Source: Microbacterium psychrotolerans
Lineage (GTDB): Bacteria > Actinomycetota > Actinomycetes > Actinomycetales > Microbacteriaceae
Direction of reading: 5' to 3'
Assembly: GCF_031085295.1 (NCBI RefSeq)
Contig: NZ_JAVFWO010000002.1
Coordinates: 558,001 to 622,000, forward strand
Length of the DNA stretch: 64,000 bases
The position numbers and the translations under genes were made by a program. Under the pieces are notes generated by a model. The model was given only the letters and a program-made list of their open reading frames with translations. It did not search any database and had not been told where the DNA came from. Of the stretch, positions 9,738 through 17,285 are shown piece by piece (position 1 is the first letter of the stretch; every line of letters begins with the position of its first letter).

Positions 9738-9898
9738 GGGATCTCCTGGAGTCGGGTGAATCGAACGCGCATCCGCCATCCGGCGTCAGGCGAGGCGGGC
9801 GCACGCGGGCGACGGTTAGGGTTGAACCGTCGCCTCCGACCATAGATTCCCGGACGGGCGTGCACAGCCCCTCTGTAAGACTCCGACACAGGATCCGC

Positions 9899-10927
9899 AT
9901 GACCGTCTCCGCCACACGCACCGGCGTCGTCCACCTCGTGGAGCGCGCCCCGCAGCTCGCCGGCGACGAGATGGTCGCCGCGCTGGTACCGCCCCCGCAG
10001 TTCGCCGACGCGACGTTCGACACGTATCGCGCCGACCCGGCGTACCCCTCGCAGCAGGAGGCCAAGGATCTGCTCCAAGCCTTCTCCGGAGCGTCGGCCC
10101 CTGCCAAGGGAGGCCTGTTCCGGCGCGCCAAGCGCCCCGAGCTCAAGCCGGGCGTCTATCTCGACGGCGGATTCGGCGTCGGCAAGACGCACCTGCTCGC
10201 CTCCGTCTACCACGCGATGCCCGCACGCCGGAAGTACTTCGGCTCGTTCATCGAGTACACGGCGCTCGTGGGCGCGCTCGGCTATCAGAAGACCGTCGAG
10301 CTCTTCCGCGGCGCAGACCTGCTGTGCATCGACGAGTTCGAGCTCGACGACCCGGGCGACACCATGGTCATGACCCGCCTGCTGGGCGAGCTGGTCGGGT
10401 CGGGCACCCGAATGGCCGCGACATCCAACACACCGCCCAACGCGCTCGGCGAAGGGCGCTTCGCCGCGCAGGACTTCCTCCGCGAGATCCACGCGATGGC
10501 CGCGAGCTTCCAGACGATCCGCATCGACGGCACGGACTTCCGTCATCGCGCGGTCGACGGTCACGCCGCCGTGCTGGAACCACCCCAGTACGAGGCCACG
10601 ATCGCGGATGCCGCGGCGGTGGGGCTCGTGTCGGACGACACGTTCGACGCGCTCGTCGCCCATCTGGCCCACGTGCACCCCTCGCGGTACATCCGGCTCA
10701 TCGACGGGCTGTCGCTCGTGGGGCTGCGCGACGTCACCGCCTTCAGCGACCAGTCCGCGGCTCTGCGGTTCGTCGCGTTCATCGATCGGGTCTATGACGC
10801 CCAGCTGCCGATCCGCGCCACCGGGACGTCGCTCGACCTGGTCTTCCCCGAGGAGATGCTGGCCGGCGGGTACCGGAAGAAGTACCTGCGCGCCATCTCC
10901 CGACTGGTCGCCTCGACACTGGACTGA
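9899..10927 (+). CDS. zapE: Cell division protein ZapE-type AAA ATPase (AFG1 family)
   Basis: A P-loop ATPase of 342 aa of the AFG1/ZapE family, linked to Z-ring function in proteobacteria and to mitochondrial protein turnover in eukaryotes; its actinobacterial role is not established. Walker A is GGFGVGKTHLLAS at about residue 94, Walker B is LLCIDEFELDD, and sensor 1 is AATSNTPPNAL. The ATG at 9899 is preferred for the purine-rich ACACAGGA upstream and for an alignment-like N-terminus; a start at 9860 would add 13 basic residues. It is divergent from the rhodanese gene across 161 bases. Confidence 0.92.
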   Translation: MTVSATRTGVVHLVERAPQLAGDEMVAALVPPPQFADATFDTYRADPAYPSQQEAKDLLQAFSGASAPAKGGLFRRAKRPELKPGVYLDGGFGVGKTHLLASVYHAMPARRKYFGSFIEYTALVGALGYQKTVELFRGADLLCIDEFELDDPGDTMVMTRLLGELVGSGTRMAATSNTPPNALGEGRFAAQDFLREIHAMAASFQTIRIDGTDFRHRAVDGHAAVLEPPQYEATIADAAAVGLVSDDTFDALVAHLAHVHPSRYIRLIDGLSLVGLRDVTAFSDQSAALRFVAFIDRVYDAQLPIRATGTSLDLVFPEEMLAGGYRKKYLRAISRLVASTLD

Positions 10928-10966
10928 GAGACACGACACTCGCCGGACCGGCCGACTCCGGTCGGA
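9899..10966 (+). other. Placeholder for 3' flank of zapE: weak hairpin only
   Basis: The gene itself is described in the next entry. Past its stop at 10927 there is only a weak 6-bp stem (GACCGG at 10946-10951 with CCGGTC at 10958-10963), which may or may not terminate transcription. Confidence 0.2.
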
Positions 10967-11022
10967 TTCGCGGCCGGCATTCGGCCCGCCGAAACACGAT
11001 GTTTACGTGCACGGGCCTCGTG

Positions 11023-11060
11023 TAACGAGGGAGAAACACGGGTCGGCCCGCTGCGGAAAC
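11023..11060 (+). promoter_or_regulatory. GlnR-like nitrogen operator upstream of amt
   Basis: GTAAC (11023-11027), six bases, GAAAC (11034-11038), then after a degenerate third box a second GAAAC (11056-11060) exactly 22 bases from the first. This matches the gTnAC-n6-GaAAC repeat layout known for actinobacterial GlnR. A further GAAAC-n6-TTTAC lies at 10992-11007. Whether this organism has GlnR cannot be seen here. Confidence 0.55.
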
Positions 11061-11091
11061 GGACCGTGGTCACACTGAGGGGACCCGACGC

Positions 11092-11097
11092 TATACC
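11092..11097 (+). promoter_or_regulatory. Candidate -10 of the amt promoter
   Basis: TATACC, about 30 bases before the amt start and about 30 bases downstream of the GlnR-like boxes, a position compatible with activation. The -35 region is poor, as expected for an activated promoter. Confidence 0.4.
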
Positions 11098-11126
11098 TGC
11101 GTCCCTGCAGAGAGGTTCTCTTCGAG

Positions 11127-12395
11127 ATGGATCAAGGCAACACCGCATTCATCCTGATATGCGCGGCGCTCGTCCTGTTGATGACGCCAGGACTCGCGTT
11201 CTTCTACGGCGGTCTCGTGAAGGCGAAGAGCGTCATCAGCATGATGATGCTCAGCTTCGGCGCGATGGGCCTCATCGGCGTCCTGTGGGTCGTCTACGGC
11301 TACGCGATCGCGTTCCCCGGCTCTGACGGCCTCGTGCCGCCGTGGTCGATCGACTGGTCGGCGATCGGGCTCAAGAGCCTGCTCGAGGTGCCCGAGGGTG
11401 CGGCGTACCCGCCGCTGGCCTTCGTCGCGTTCCAGGCCACGTTCGCCATCATCACCGTCGCGCTCGTCTCGGGCGCCATCGCCGACCGCGCGAAGTTCGG
11501 CTCGTGGATGATCTTCGCCGCCATCTGGGCGACGATCGTCTACTTCCCGGTCGCGAGCTGGGTCTTCAACTTCGGCCTCGCCGAGGACGGCAGCTTCGCC
11601 TACGGCGGCTGGATCACCTACGGCATGCAGGAATGGTTCGGCGTCGGCGCGATCGACTTCGCCGGCGGCACCGCCGTCCACATCAACGCTGGTGCGGCAG
11701 CCCTCGCGCTGGCGCTCGTCCTGGGCAAGCGCCTCGGCTTCCAGAAGGGCGTCCACGTCCCCCACAACCCGCCGTTCGTGCTCCTCGGCGCCGGCCTGCT
11801 GTGGTTCGGCTGGTTCGGCTTCAACGCCGGCTCCGAGCTGGCGGCCGACGGCACTGCCGCCCTGGCGTTCGTCAACACCATCGCCGCGCCGGCCGCTGCG
11901 CTGCTCGCGTGGATGGTCGTCGAGAAGATCAAGGACGGCAAGCCCACGTCGGTCGGCGCCGCTTCGGGCGCTGTCGCAGGCCTCGTTGCGATCACGCCTG
12001 CCTGCGCCTCGCTCGACCCGATCTGGGCGATCGTCCTCGGCCTCATCGCCGGCGCGGTCTGCGCCCTCGCGATCGAGCTGAAGTACAAGTGGGGCTTCGA
12101 CGACTCGCTCGACGTGGTGGGCATCCACCTCGTCGGCGGCCTGATCGGAACGCTCTACCTGGGCTTCTTCGCCACCACCACCGGCCTCTTCTGGACCGGC
12201 GACGGCACCCAGCTGCTGGTCCAGGCGATCGCCGCCGTGTCGGTGCTCGTTTACTCGTTCGTGCTGGCCTACGTCATCGGGTTCGCGATCGAGAAGACGA
12301 TCGGCTTCCGTGTCAAGAACGAGGACGAGGTCGCCGGCATCGACACCGTCGTCCACGGCGAGGAGGGCTACGTGCTCGAGGGCACGCGCGCCTGA
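11127..12395 (+). CDS. amt: Ammonium transporter, Amt family
   Basis: A 422-aa polytopic protein with about 11 membrane segments that conducts ammonium across the cytoplasmic membrane. The conserved Asp and first pore His are in GAIDFAGGTAVHINAGAAAL and the second pore His is in VVGIHLVGGLIGT, so the twin-His pore is complete. There is no adjacent glnK/glnB or glnD, which in many actinobacteria follow amt. The start follows a GAGAGG-type site. A strong hairpin ends the unit, and a GlnR-like operator upstream suggests induction under nitrogen limitation. Confidence 0.96.
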   Translation: MDQGNTAFILICAALVLLMTPGLAFFYGGLVKAKSVISMMMLSFGAMGLIGVLWVVYGYAIAFPGSDGLVPPWSIDWSAIGLKSLLEVPEGAAYPPLAFVAFQATFAIITVALVSGAIADRAKFGSWMIFAAIWATIVYFPVASWVFNFGLAEDGSFAYGGWITYGMQEWFGVGAIDFAGGTAVHINAGAAALALALVLGKRLGFQKGVHVPHNPPFVLLGAGLLWFGWFGFNAGSELAADGTAALAFVNTIAAPAAALLAWMVVEKIKDGKPTSVGAASGAVAGLVAITPACASLDPIWAIVLGLIAGAVCALAIELKYKWGFDDSLDVVGIHLVGGLIGTLYLGFFATTTGLFWTGDGTQLLVQAIAAVSVLVYSFVLAYVIGFAIEKTIGFRVKNEDEVAGIDTVVHGEEGYVLEGTRA

Positions 12396-12411
12396 GACGC
12401 ATGGCACTGCC

Positions 12412-12452
12412 CGAAGGGGCGTCGCGGTTCCCCCCACCGCGGCGCCCCTTCG
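12412..12452 (+). terminator. Terminator after amt
   Basis: A 16-bp stem (12412-12427 with 12437-12452, one G-U pair) and a 9-base loop, 17 bases after the amt stop. Confidence 0.7.
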
Positions 12453-12484
12453 CCGTGTTCGGGCGAGGAGACGACTCCCGCTCC

Positions 12485-12490
12485 TAGGAT
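12485..12490 (+). promoter_or_regulatory. -10 element of the PemK/MazF-like gene
   Basis: TAGGAT, 7 bases before GTG 12498. It overlaps the alternative ATG at 12489, which argues against that ATG if this is the promoter used. Confidence 0.45.
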
Positions 12491-12497
12491 GACGACT

Positions 12498-13025
12498 GTG
12501 ACACGGCGAAACGGGCTGCTCGGCATCCTGGGCGGCATCCTGCGGCCCCGGAGGGGATCGGTGTCGACCGCTCCGCCCGTGCCCAGGGCACCGACCGAGA
12601 GCCGCAGCGGCCGCGCCGCGACCGTGGAGGTGCCGCCACCGTCCGCCCCCGCTCTGCGGATGGCGTATGCCCCCGACCGCGACGGCGACCCTGACGCTGG
12701 CGAGATCGTCTGGACGTGGGTGCCGTACGCAGAGAACGACGGCCGCGGCAAGGATCGTCCCGTGCTGGTCATCGCGCGGCAGAGCGACGACCGCGTCTAT
12801 GCCGTTCGTCTGACGAGCAAGGCCCATGACGGCGACCGGGACTTCCTCGCGATCGGCACGGGGGAGTGGGACGCGCAGGGCCGCCCGTCCTGGGTCGACA
12901 TCGACCAGCTCTACAGCGTGCATCGCGACGGCATGCGCCGCGAGGCATCCGCTCTCGATCCGGAGCGCTTCGCACGCGTTGCCGGCGCTCTCCACCGCCG
13001 CTACGGGTGGGTCGACGGCAGCTGA
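12498..13025 (+). CDS. PemK/MazF family toxin-like protein
   Basis: A 175-aa protein whose C-terminal half (about 65-170) is a PemK/MazF-type beta-barrel: GEIVWTWVPYAEND, GKDRPVLVIAR, and WVDIDQLYSVHRDGMRRE. Family members are mRNA interferases. The N-terminal 60 residues are basic and Ala/Pro-rich, unlike compact MazF toxins. No antitoxin gene adjoins it, so it may be a solitary, domesticated form, which is common in actinobacteria. GTG 12498 is chosen because a TAGGAT -10 lies 7 bases before it; ATG 12489 in the same frame is the alternative. Confidence 0.8.
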   Translation: MTRRNGLLGILGGILRPRRGSVSTAPPVPRAPTESRSGRAATVEVPPPSAPALRMAYAPDRDGDPDAGEIVWTWVPYAENDGRGKDRPVLVIARQSDDRVYAVRLTSKAHDGDRDFLAIGTGEWDAQGRPSWVDIDQLYSVHRDGMRREASALDPERFARVAGALHRRYGWVDGS

Positions 13026-13075
13026 GATCGCGTCGGCGGGCGCAGTCACCTGTGAGCGCACACATGTGCGGCACG

Positions 13076-13081
13076 TACGGT
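13076..13081 (+). promoter_or_regulatory. -10 element of the 66-aa ORF
   Basis: TACGGT, exactly 6 bases before ATG 13088, the spacing seen at many starts in this window. Confidence 0.4.
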
Positions 13082-13087
13082 CTGGGA

Positions 13088-13288
13088 ATGAGCAGACAGC
13101 GGCCGTCCCCGTTCGATCCGAGCCCTCAGCGGGCGCAGACCGACCCGGTACAGCTGGTCGACGGGAACGACGAGGCTGCGCAACCCGCCTCGGAGACCGC
13201 CCGCGCACGCATGGTCGACAGCGATCGGGTGCGATCGCTCAAGCCGACGCACATCCCTTCTCGGTCGCCCGGGGACGAACTGGTCTGA
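13088..13288 (+). CDS. Small hypothetical protein, 66 aa
   Basis: A short polar, probably disordered protein (MSRQRPSPFDPSPQ at the start, SRSPGDELV at the end) with no family I recognise. Support is indirect: a -10-like TACGGT 6 bases before the ATG, fitting the leaderless pattern of the neighbourhood, and its place between two other genes on the same strand. It could also be a chance ORF in high-GC DNA. Confidence 0.45.
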   Translation: MSRQRPSPFDPSPQRAQTDPVQLVDGNDEAAQPASETARARMVDSDRVRSLKPTHIPSRSPGDELV

Positions 13289-13376
13289 GCCCCGAAGGCG
13301 CGACTTCGCAGACCGGCGGGACTATGATCCTGTCATCGCGGACGACCCGAACGACTCCGCGACTGGGGAGTTCAAG

Positions 13377-13535
13377 ATGGACTGGGGAGTCCTTGCCGTC
13401 GTCGCGCTCGTGTGGACCGCGGCCGCCATCGGCCTCGGCCTGCTGCTGGGGCGCATGATCCGCCGTCGTGACGAGCAGAAGCCGACCAGACCGGCGGAGG
13501 CCGGAGAAGCGTCCCAAGACCGCCGTGCCGCCTGA
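13377..13535 (+). CDS. Small single-pass membrane protein, 52 aa
   Basis: One N-terminal membrane helix (MDWGVLAVVALVWTAAAIGL, continuing GLLLG) followed by RMIRRRDEQK and a charged tail, giving a helix with the tail in the cytoplasm by the positive-inside rule. GGGGAG lies 6 bases before the ATG. Function unknown. The hydrophobic-then-basic layout and the ribosome site make a real gene more likely than not. Confidence 0.65.
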   Translation: MDWGVLAVVALVWTAAAIGLGLLLGRMIRRRDEQKPTRPAEAGEASQDRRAA

Positions 13536-13587
13536 ACAGCGGGGGCCGGCCGATCACGGACGAACGGTCGCCGACGCGGGAATGCGA

Positions 13588-13612
13588 AAGCCCTCGGGGC
13601 TTCCGAGGGCTT
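13588..13612 (-). terminator. Terminator of tRNA-Val(CAC)
   Basis: A 10-bp perfect stem (13588-13597 with 13603-13612) and a 5-base loop followed on the minus strand by a short T-run, directly after the tRNA 3' end. Confidence 0.7.
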
Positions 13613-13614
13613 CG

Positions 13615-13690
13615 TGGTGGGCGATACCAGACTCGAACTGATGACCTCTTCCGTGTGAAGGAAGCGCGCTACCAACTGCGCCAATCGCCC
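13615..13690 (-). tRNA. tRNA-Val, anticodon CAC
   Basis: Folds as a full cloverleaf with GGGCGAT acceptor arms, anticodon loop TTCACAC giving CAC, a T-loop TTCGAGT, and an encoded CCA end (13615-13617). It is transcribed away from the other three tRNA genes of the cluster and is nearly identical to the Val-GAC gene at 14073. Confidence 0.96.
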
Positions 13691-13780
13691 GTTCCCCGAG
13701 GGGGACGACTACCGATCCTACCGGATCCCGGAGCGTGCCTCGGACCACTTGCGCATGACACGCGCGGGGTGCGTTCGGTT

Positions 13781-13808
13781 TTGCAGGACGGCGAGGATCG
13801 GTTAGAGT
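13781..13808 (+). promoter_or_regulatory. Promoter of the Gly-Cys-Val tRNA cluster
   Basis: -35 TTGCAG (13781-13786) and -10 TAGAGT (13803-13808) with a 16-base spacer, about 38 bases upstream of tRNA-Gly. It is the best two-box promoter in the window. Confidence 0.7.
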
Positions 13809-13845
13809 CTTTCAAGTGCCCGGGTGAACAACCCGGGAGCGAAAT

Positions 13846-13918
13846 GCGGATGTAGCGCAGTTGGTAGCGCACAACCTTGCCAAGGTTGGGGTCGCGAGTT
13901 CGAGTCTCGTCATCCGCT
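13846..13918 (+). tRNA. tRNA-Gly, anticodon GCC
   Basis: Cloverleaf with GCGGATG/CATCCGC acceptor arms, anticodon loop TTGCCAA giving GCC, T-loop TTCGAGT. The discriminator is T and CCA is not encoded. First of three genes on this strand. Confidence 0.96.
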
Positions 13919-13971
13919 CGAGTGCAGGGATCTCCTCCAGGGATCACGGCACGTGGGGTCAAACCACACGC

Positions 13972-14045
13972 GGTGGCGTGGCCGAGCGGCTAGGCACCGG
14001 CCTGCAAAGCCGTTTACACGGGTTCGAATCCCGTCGCCACCTCCA
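13972..14045 (+). tRNA. tRNA-Cys, anticodon GCA
   Basis: Acceptor arms GGTGGCG/CGCCACC, anticodon loop CTGCAAA giving GCA, T-loop TTCGAAT, encoded CCA at 14043-14045. The outermost anticodon-stem pair is mismatched (C-U), the rest is canonical. Confidence 0.95.
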
Positions 14046-14072
14046 CTCCCGGTCCCGACCGGAGTTCGACTC

Positions 14073-14147
14073 GGGCGATTGGCGCAGCGGTAGCGCGCTT
14101 CCCTGACACGGAAGAGGTCACTGGTTCGATCCCAGTATCGCCCACCA
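14073..14147 (+). tRNA. tRNA-Val, anticodon GAC
   Basis: Acceptor arms GGGCGAT/ATCGCCC, anticodon loop CTGACAC giving GAC, T-loop TTCGATC, encoded CCA at 14145-14147. Last gene of the plus-strand cluster, followed at once by a terminator. Confidence 0.96.
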
Positions 14148-14151
14148 CCTG

Positions 14152-14176
14152 AAACCCCCGCCTCGGCGGGGGTTTT
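14152..14176 (+). terminator. Terminator of the tRNA cluster
   Basis: Perfect stem ACCCCCGCC/GGCGGGGGT with a 2-base apex (so a 4-base loop in practice) followed by TTTT, 5 bases after tRNA-Val(GAC). Confidence 0.85.
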
Positions 14177-14192
14177 CGCTGTCCCCGGCGGG

Positions 14193-14405
14193 TCAGCGGA
14201 CGTGCTCGGATGGATAGACGTCGCGGATCCGCTCGCGGAAGAAGCGGCCCGCGCTCTCGGCGTCGCGCAGTCCGCGGTACACCGACGGGGGGACGGCGAA
14301 GTATCGGTACAGCTCGCCGGAGCTGAACTCGAGCTCGAGCACAGCCATGTCGGCGTCGTAGCCGGCCGAGGCGATCGCCGCGGAGTCGAGGGAGTGTCGG
14401 CGCAC
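14193..14405 (-). CDS. KTSC domain protein, 70 aa
   Basis: A compact protein matching the KTSC domain: SLDSAAIASAGYDADMAVLE, ELYRYFAVPPSVYRGL, AESAGRFFRERIRDVYP. The domain is found alone or beside lysyl-tRNA synthetase-like or nucleic-acid proteins and has no firm function. The GTG start at 14405 lies 6 bases after TAGCCT on this strand, so it is probably leaderless. It is convergent with the tRNA cluster. Confidence 0.85.
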   Translation of the reverse strand: MRRHSLDSAAIASAGYDADMAVLELEFSSGELYRYFAVPPSVYRGLRDAESAGRFFRERIRDVYPSEHVR

Positions 14406-14411
14406 CCGCTC

Positions 14412-14417
14412 AGGCTA
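14412..14417 (-). promoter_or_regulatory. -10 element of the KTSC gene
   Basis: TAGCCT on the minus strand, 6 bases before GTG 14405. Confidence 0.45.
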
Positions 14418-14508
14418 CGCCGCACCTCCGGCGACGATCCGGCACGACGTGCGAGTCGGACCGCATACCCGCACCCGGCCCCGCGCGGGCACTGGTTACA
14501 CTCGAGGG

Positions 14509-14574
14509 ATGGAACTCGTCTGGTCGACCGCTGCTGCGGCACTCGAGACCGACACGCGAACGCTCGGCGCCTGA
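14509..14574 (+). CDS. Candidate 21-aa leader peptide upstream of thrS
   Basis: ATG 14509 sits 6 bases after TACACT (14497-14502), fitting a leaderless start. The 21 codons encode a peptide with four Thr, three of them in ETDTRTLG, ahead of thrS. I see no terminator/antiterminator pair after it, and a second -10 (TAGCCT, 14608-14613) lies between it and thrS. It may be a regulatory leader, a chance ORF, or part of an unrelated short transcript. Confidence 0.3.
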   Translation: MELVWSTAAAALETDTRTLGA

Positions 14575-14607
14575 GCGGGCGGGGCGTGTCGTGCGCCTGA
14601 AGCTGAG

Positions 14608-14613
14608 TAGCCT
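14608..14613 (+). promoter_or_regulatory. Candidate -10 of the thrS promoter
   Basis: TAGCCT, about 30 bases before the thrS GTG, leaving a short leader that contains the AGGAG ribosome site. Confidence 0.4.
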
Positions 14614-14642
14614 TGATCCGAGCCATTCCCAGGAGAGTTTCC

Positions 14643-16637
14643 GTGACTGACGCTGTGTCCCTGCCCATCGACGGCTTCGCCCTGTTCCCCGACCGCTCCG
14701 TGGTCGCACTGCGGGTGAACGGCGAACTGAGAGACCTCGCGACGGTGGTGAACGACACGGATGCCGTCGAGCCGGTCACCATCGACAGCCCCGACGGTCT
14801 CGCCATCCTGCGCCACTCGACCGCGCACGTGCTCGCCCAGGCCGTGCAGCGCATCAACCCGCAGGCCAACCTCGGCATCGGTCCGCCGATCACGGACGGG
14901 TTCTACTACGACTTCGGGGTCGAGCACCCCTTCACACCGGAGGACCTCAAGGCGATCGACAAGGAGATGCAGCGCATCGTCCGCGAGGGCCAGCGCTTCG
15001 TGCGCCGTGTCGTCAGCGACGACGAGGCGCGGGCGGAGCTCGTCGACGAGCCGTTCAAGCTCGAGCTCATCGGCCTCAAGGGCGGCGGGGCCGAGAAGAC
15101 CGAGGGCGCCTCGGTGGAGGTCGGCGCGGGCGAGCTGACCATCTACGACAACGTCGACCGCGACGGCCAGACCGTGTGGAAAGACCTGTGCCGGGGTCCG
15201 CACCTGCCCAACACCCGGATGATCGGCAACGGCTGGGCACTGCAGCGCATCGCCGGTGCGTACTGGCGCGGGAGCGAGAAGAACCCGCAGCTGCAGCGCA
15301 TCTACGGCACCGCCTGGCCGTCGAAGGATGAGCTGCGCGCCTACCAGACCCGCCTGGAGGAGGCCGCCAAGCGCGACCACCGCAAACTCGGCAAGGATCT
15401 CGATCTCTTCTCGTTCCCCGACGAGATCGGCTCGGGCCTGTCGGTCTGGCACCCGCGCGGCGGTGTCGTCCGCGGCGAGATGGAGCAGCACGCGCGTCGT
15501 CGCCACATCGCCGGCGGCTACACCTACGTCTACACGCCGCACATCTCGAAGGAGGACCTGTTCCTCACCTCGAATCACCTCGTCACTTACAAGGAGGGCA
15601 TGTTCCCGCCCATCGTGATGGACGAGGAGCGCGACGAGAACGGCGAGATCACCAAGCACGGCCAGGACTACTACCTGAAGCCGATGAACTGCCCGATGCA
15701 CATCCTTATCTACAAGGAGCGCGCGCGCAGCTACCGCGACCTGCCGATGAGACTGGCGGAGAACGGCACGGTGTACCGCAACGAGCTGTCCGGTGCACTG
15801 CACGGGCTCACCCGCGTGCGCGGCTTCACCCAGGACGACTCCCACCTCTTCGTCACGCCCGAGCAGCTGGAGCAGGAGGCGACCAACGTCCTGCAGTTCG
15901 TCATCTCGATGCTGCGCGACTTCGGCCTGGACGACTTCGAGCTCGAGCTGTCGATGCGCGACGACGAGAAGGAGAAGTGGATCGGCTCCGACGAGTTCTG
16001 GGACTACTCGACCAACGCGCTGCGCAACGTCGCGGTCGCCAGCGGGCTCAAGCTCACCGAGGTGCCCGGCGAGGCGGCGTTCTACGGTCCGAAGATCGAT
16101 CTCAAGACCCGCGACGCGATCGGCCGCGTGTGGCAGCTGTCCACTGTGCAGGTGGACCCCAACCTGCCTGAGCGCTTCGAGCTCGAGTACACCGATCGCG
16201 ACGGCCAGAAGAAGCGGCCGATCATGATCCACCGGGCGCTGTTCGGCTCCATCGAGCGGTTCTTCGCGATCCTGCTCGAGCACTACGCCGGTGCGTTCCC
16301 GGTGTGGCTCTCACCGGTGCAGGTGGTCGGCATCCCCGTCGCGGAGGACTTCGCGGACTATCTGGGCGACGTGATCGACCAGCTCAAGGCCGAGGGAGTC
16401 CGCGCCGAGCTGGACCACAGTGACGACCGCATGCAGAAGAAGATCCGCACCCACACCACGCACAAGGTGCCGCTGCAGCTGATCGCCGGCGCACAGGACC
16501 AGTCCGCGGGCACCGTGTCGTTCCGCTTCCGCGACGGGACGCAGGAGAACGGCGTCCCGATCGCCGACGCGGTGCGCCGTGTCCGCGAGGCCATCGCCTC
16601 CCACGCGCTGGTGAACACCGCGGAGGACTTCGCGTGA
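14643..16637 (+). CDS. thrS: Threonyl-tRNA synthetase
   Basis: Class II synthetase of 664 aa that charges tRNA-Thr. The N-terminal TGS domain (about 1-60) is followed by the editing domain with the [14 protein letters not shown] helix, then the catalytic core: [12 protein letters not shown] with a zinc-binding Cys, [11 protein letters not shown] (motif 2) and [19 protein letters not shown] (motif 3), and the anticodon-binding domain from about 560. GTG 14643 is chosen because AGGAG is 7 bases upstream. Its stop overlaps the start of the HIT gene. Confidence 0.97.
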   Translation: MTDAVSLPIDGFALFPDRSVVALRVNGELRDLATVVNDTDAVEPVTIDSPDGLAILRHSTAHVLAQAVQRINPQANLGIGPPITDGFYYDFGVEHPFTPEDLKAIDKEMQRIVREGQRFVRRVVSDDEARAELVDEPFKLELIGLKGGGAEKTEGASVEVGAGELTIYDNVDRDGQTVWKDLCRGPHLPNTRMIGNGWALQRIAGAYWRGSEKNPQLQRIYGTAWPSKDELRAYQTRLEEAAKRDHRKLGKDLDLFSFPDEIGSGLSVWHPRGGVVRGEMEQHARRRHIAGGYTYVYTPHISKEDLFLTSNHLVTYKEGMFPPIVMDEERDENGEITKHGQDYYLKPMNCPMHILIYKERARSYRDLPMRLAENGTVYRNELSGALHGLTRVRGFTQDDSHLFVTPEQLEQEATNVLQFVISMLRDFGLDDFELELSMRDDEKEKWIGSDEFWDYSTNALRNVAVASGLKLTEVPGEAAFYGPKIDLKTRDAIGRVWQLSTVQVDPNLPERFELEYTDRDGQKKRPIMIHRALFGSIERFFAILLEHYAGAFPVWLSPVQVVGIPVAEDFADYLGDVIDQLKAEGVRAELDHSDDRMQKKIRTHTTHKVPLQLIAGAQDQSAGTVSFRFRDGTQENGVPIADAVRRVREAIASHALVNTAEDFA

Positions 16638-17221
16638 CTCCTGTCGACGAGCCCGGGACCGGCGGCGCTGCGGATGCGGATGCCGCCGACCCGGCGCTCG
16701 TCGACGCCGCGACGCTTCCAGGGGTGCCGGACGAGTTCCAGCGTCTCTGGACGCCGCACCGGATGGCCTACATCCAGGCGGGTCCCGAGGTGCTGCGCAA
16801 GGAGTGCCCGTTCTGCGAGGCGCCGCGCAAGTCCGACGAGGACGGGCTCATCGTCTTCCGCGGGCGCACGGCGTATGCGCTGCTGAACCTGTTCCCGTAC
16901 AACTCCGGACATCTGCTGGTCTGCCCGTACCGCCACATCGCCACGTACGACCAGGCGACCGATGAGGAGGTCGCCGAGATCGGGGCGCTCACCCAGCAGG
17001 GTATGCGCGTGCTGCGTCAGGTGTCGCGGTGCGACGGCTTCAACATCGGCATGAACCAGGGCCATGTGGCGGGCGCCGGCGTCGACGAGCACCTGCACCA
17101 GCACATCGTGCCGCGATGGTCGGCCGACGCCAACTTCTTCCCCATCATCGCCAAGACGAAGGCGCTGCCCCAACTGCTCGGCGACGTGCGCCGGGCGGTG
17201 GCCGACGCCTGGCACGGCTGA
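16634..17221 (+). CDS. HIT family protein, probable Ap4A phosphorylase
   Basis: A 195-aa histidine-triad nucleotide hydrolase/phosphorylase. The triad is [10 protein letters not shown] at about residue 155, preceded by [14 protein letters not shown], and CPFCEAP marks the N-terminal part. Length, the GTGA overlap with thrS and the thrS-HIT order match M. tuberculosis Rv2613c, a characterised Ap4A phosphorylase next to thrS, so the same activity is likely but inferred. Clearing Ap4A beside a synthetase gene makes sense, because synthetases produce it. The usual next gene, pgsA, is absent. Confidence 0.88.
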   Translation: MTPVDEPGTGGAADADAADPALVDAATLPGVPDEFQRLWTPHRMAYIQAGPEVLRKECPFCEAPRKSDEDGLIVFRGRTAYALLNLFPYNSGHLLVCPYRHIATYDQATDEEVAEIGALTQQGMRVLRQVSRCDGFNIGMNQGHVAGAGVDEHLHQHIVPRWSADANFFPIIAKTKALPQLLGDVRRAVADAWHG

Positions 17222-17244
17222 TCGCGGGAGCGCATGCCGCAAGG

Positions 17245-17275
17245 GAACGGATGCCGCGGGCCGCGGCATCCGTTC
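17245..17275. terminator. Bidirectional terminator between the HIT gene and pdxY
   Basis: A 31-base near-perfect palindrome (15-base arms, one central base) between two convergent genes; it can fold on both strands with about 13 bp and a 5-base loop. Confidence 0.7.
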
Positions 17276-17285
17276 GAGTGGATCG

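Noticed and set aside
13615..14176. Prophage or island integration at the tRNA cluster
   Set aside because: No integrase, no duplicated tRNA 3' end as an attachment site, and normal genes on both sides.
14406..14642. T-box riboswitch before thrS
   Set aside because: No T-box sequence and no terminator/antiterminator pair could be found.
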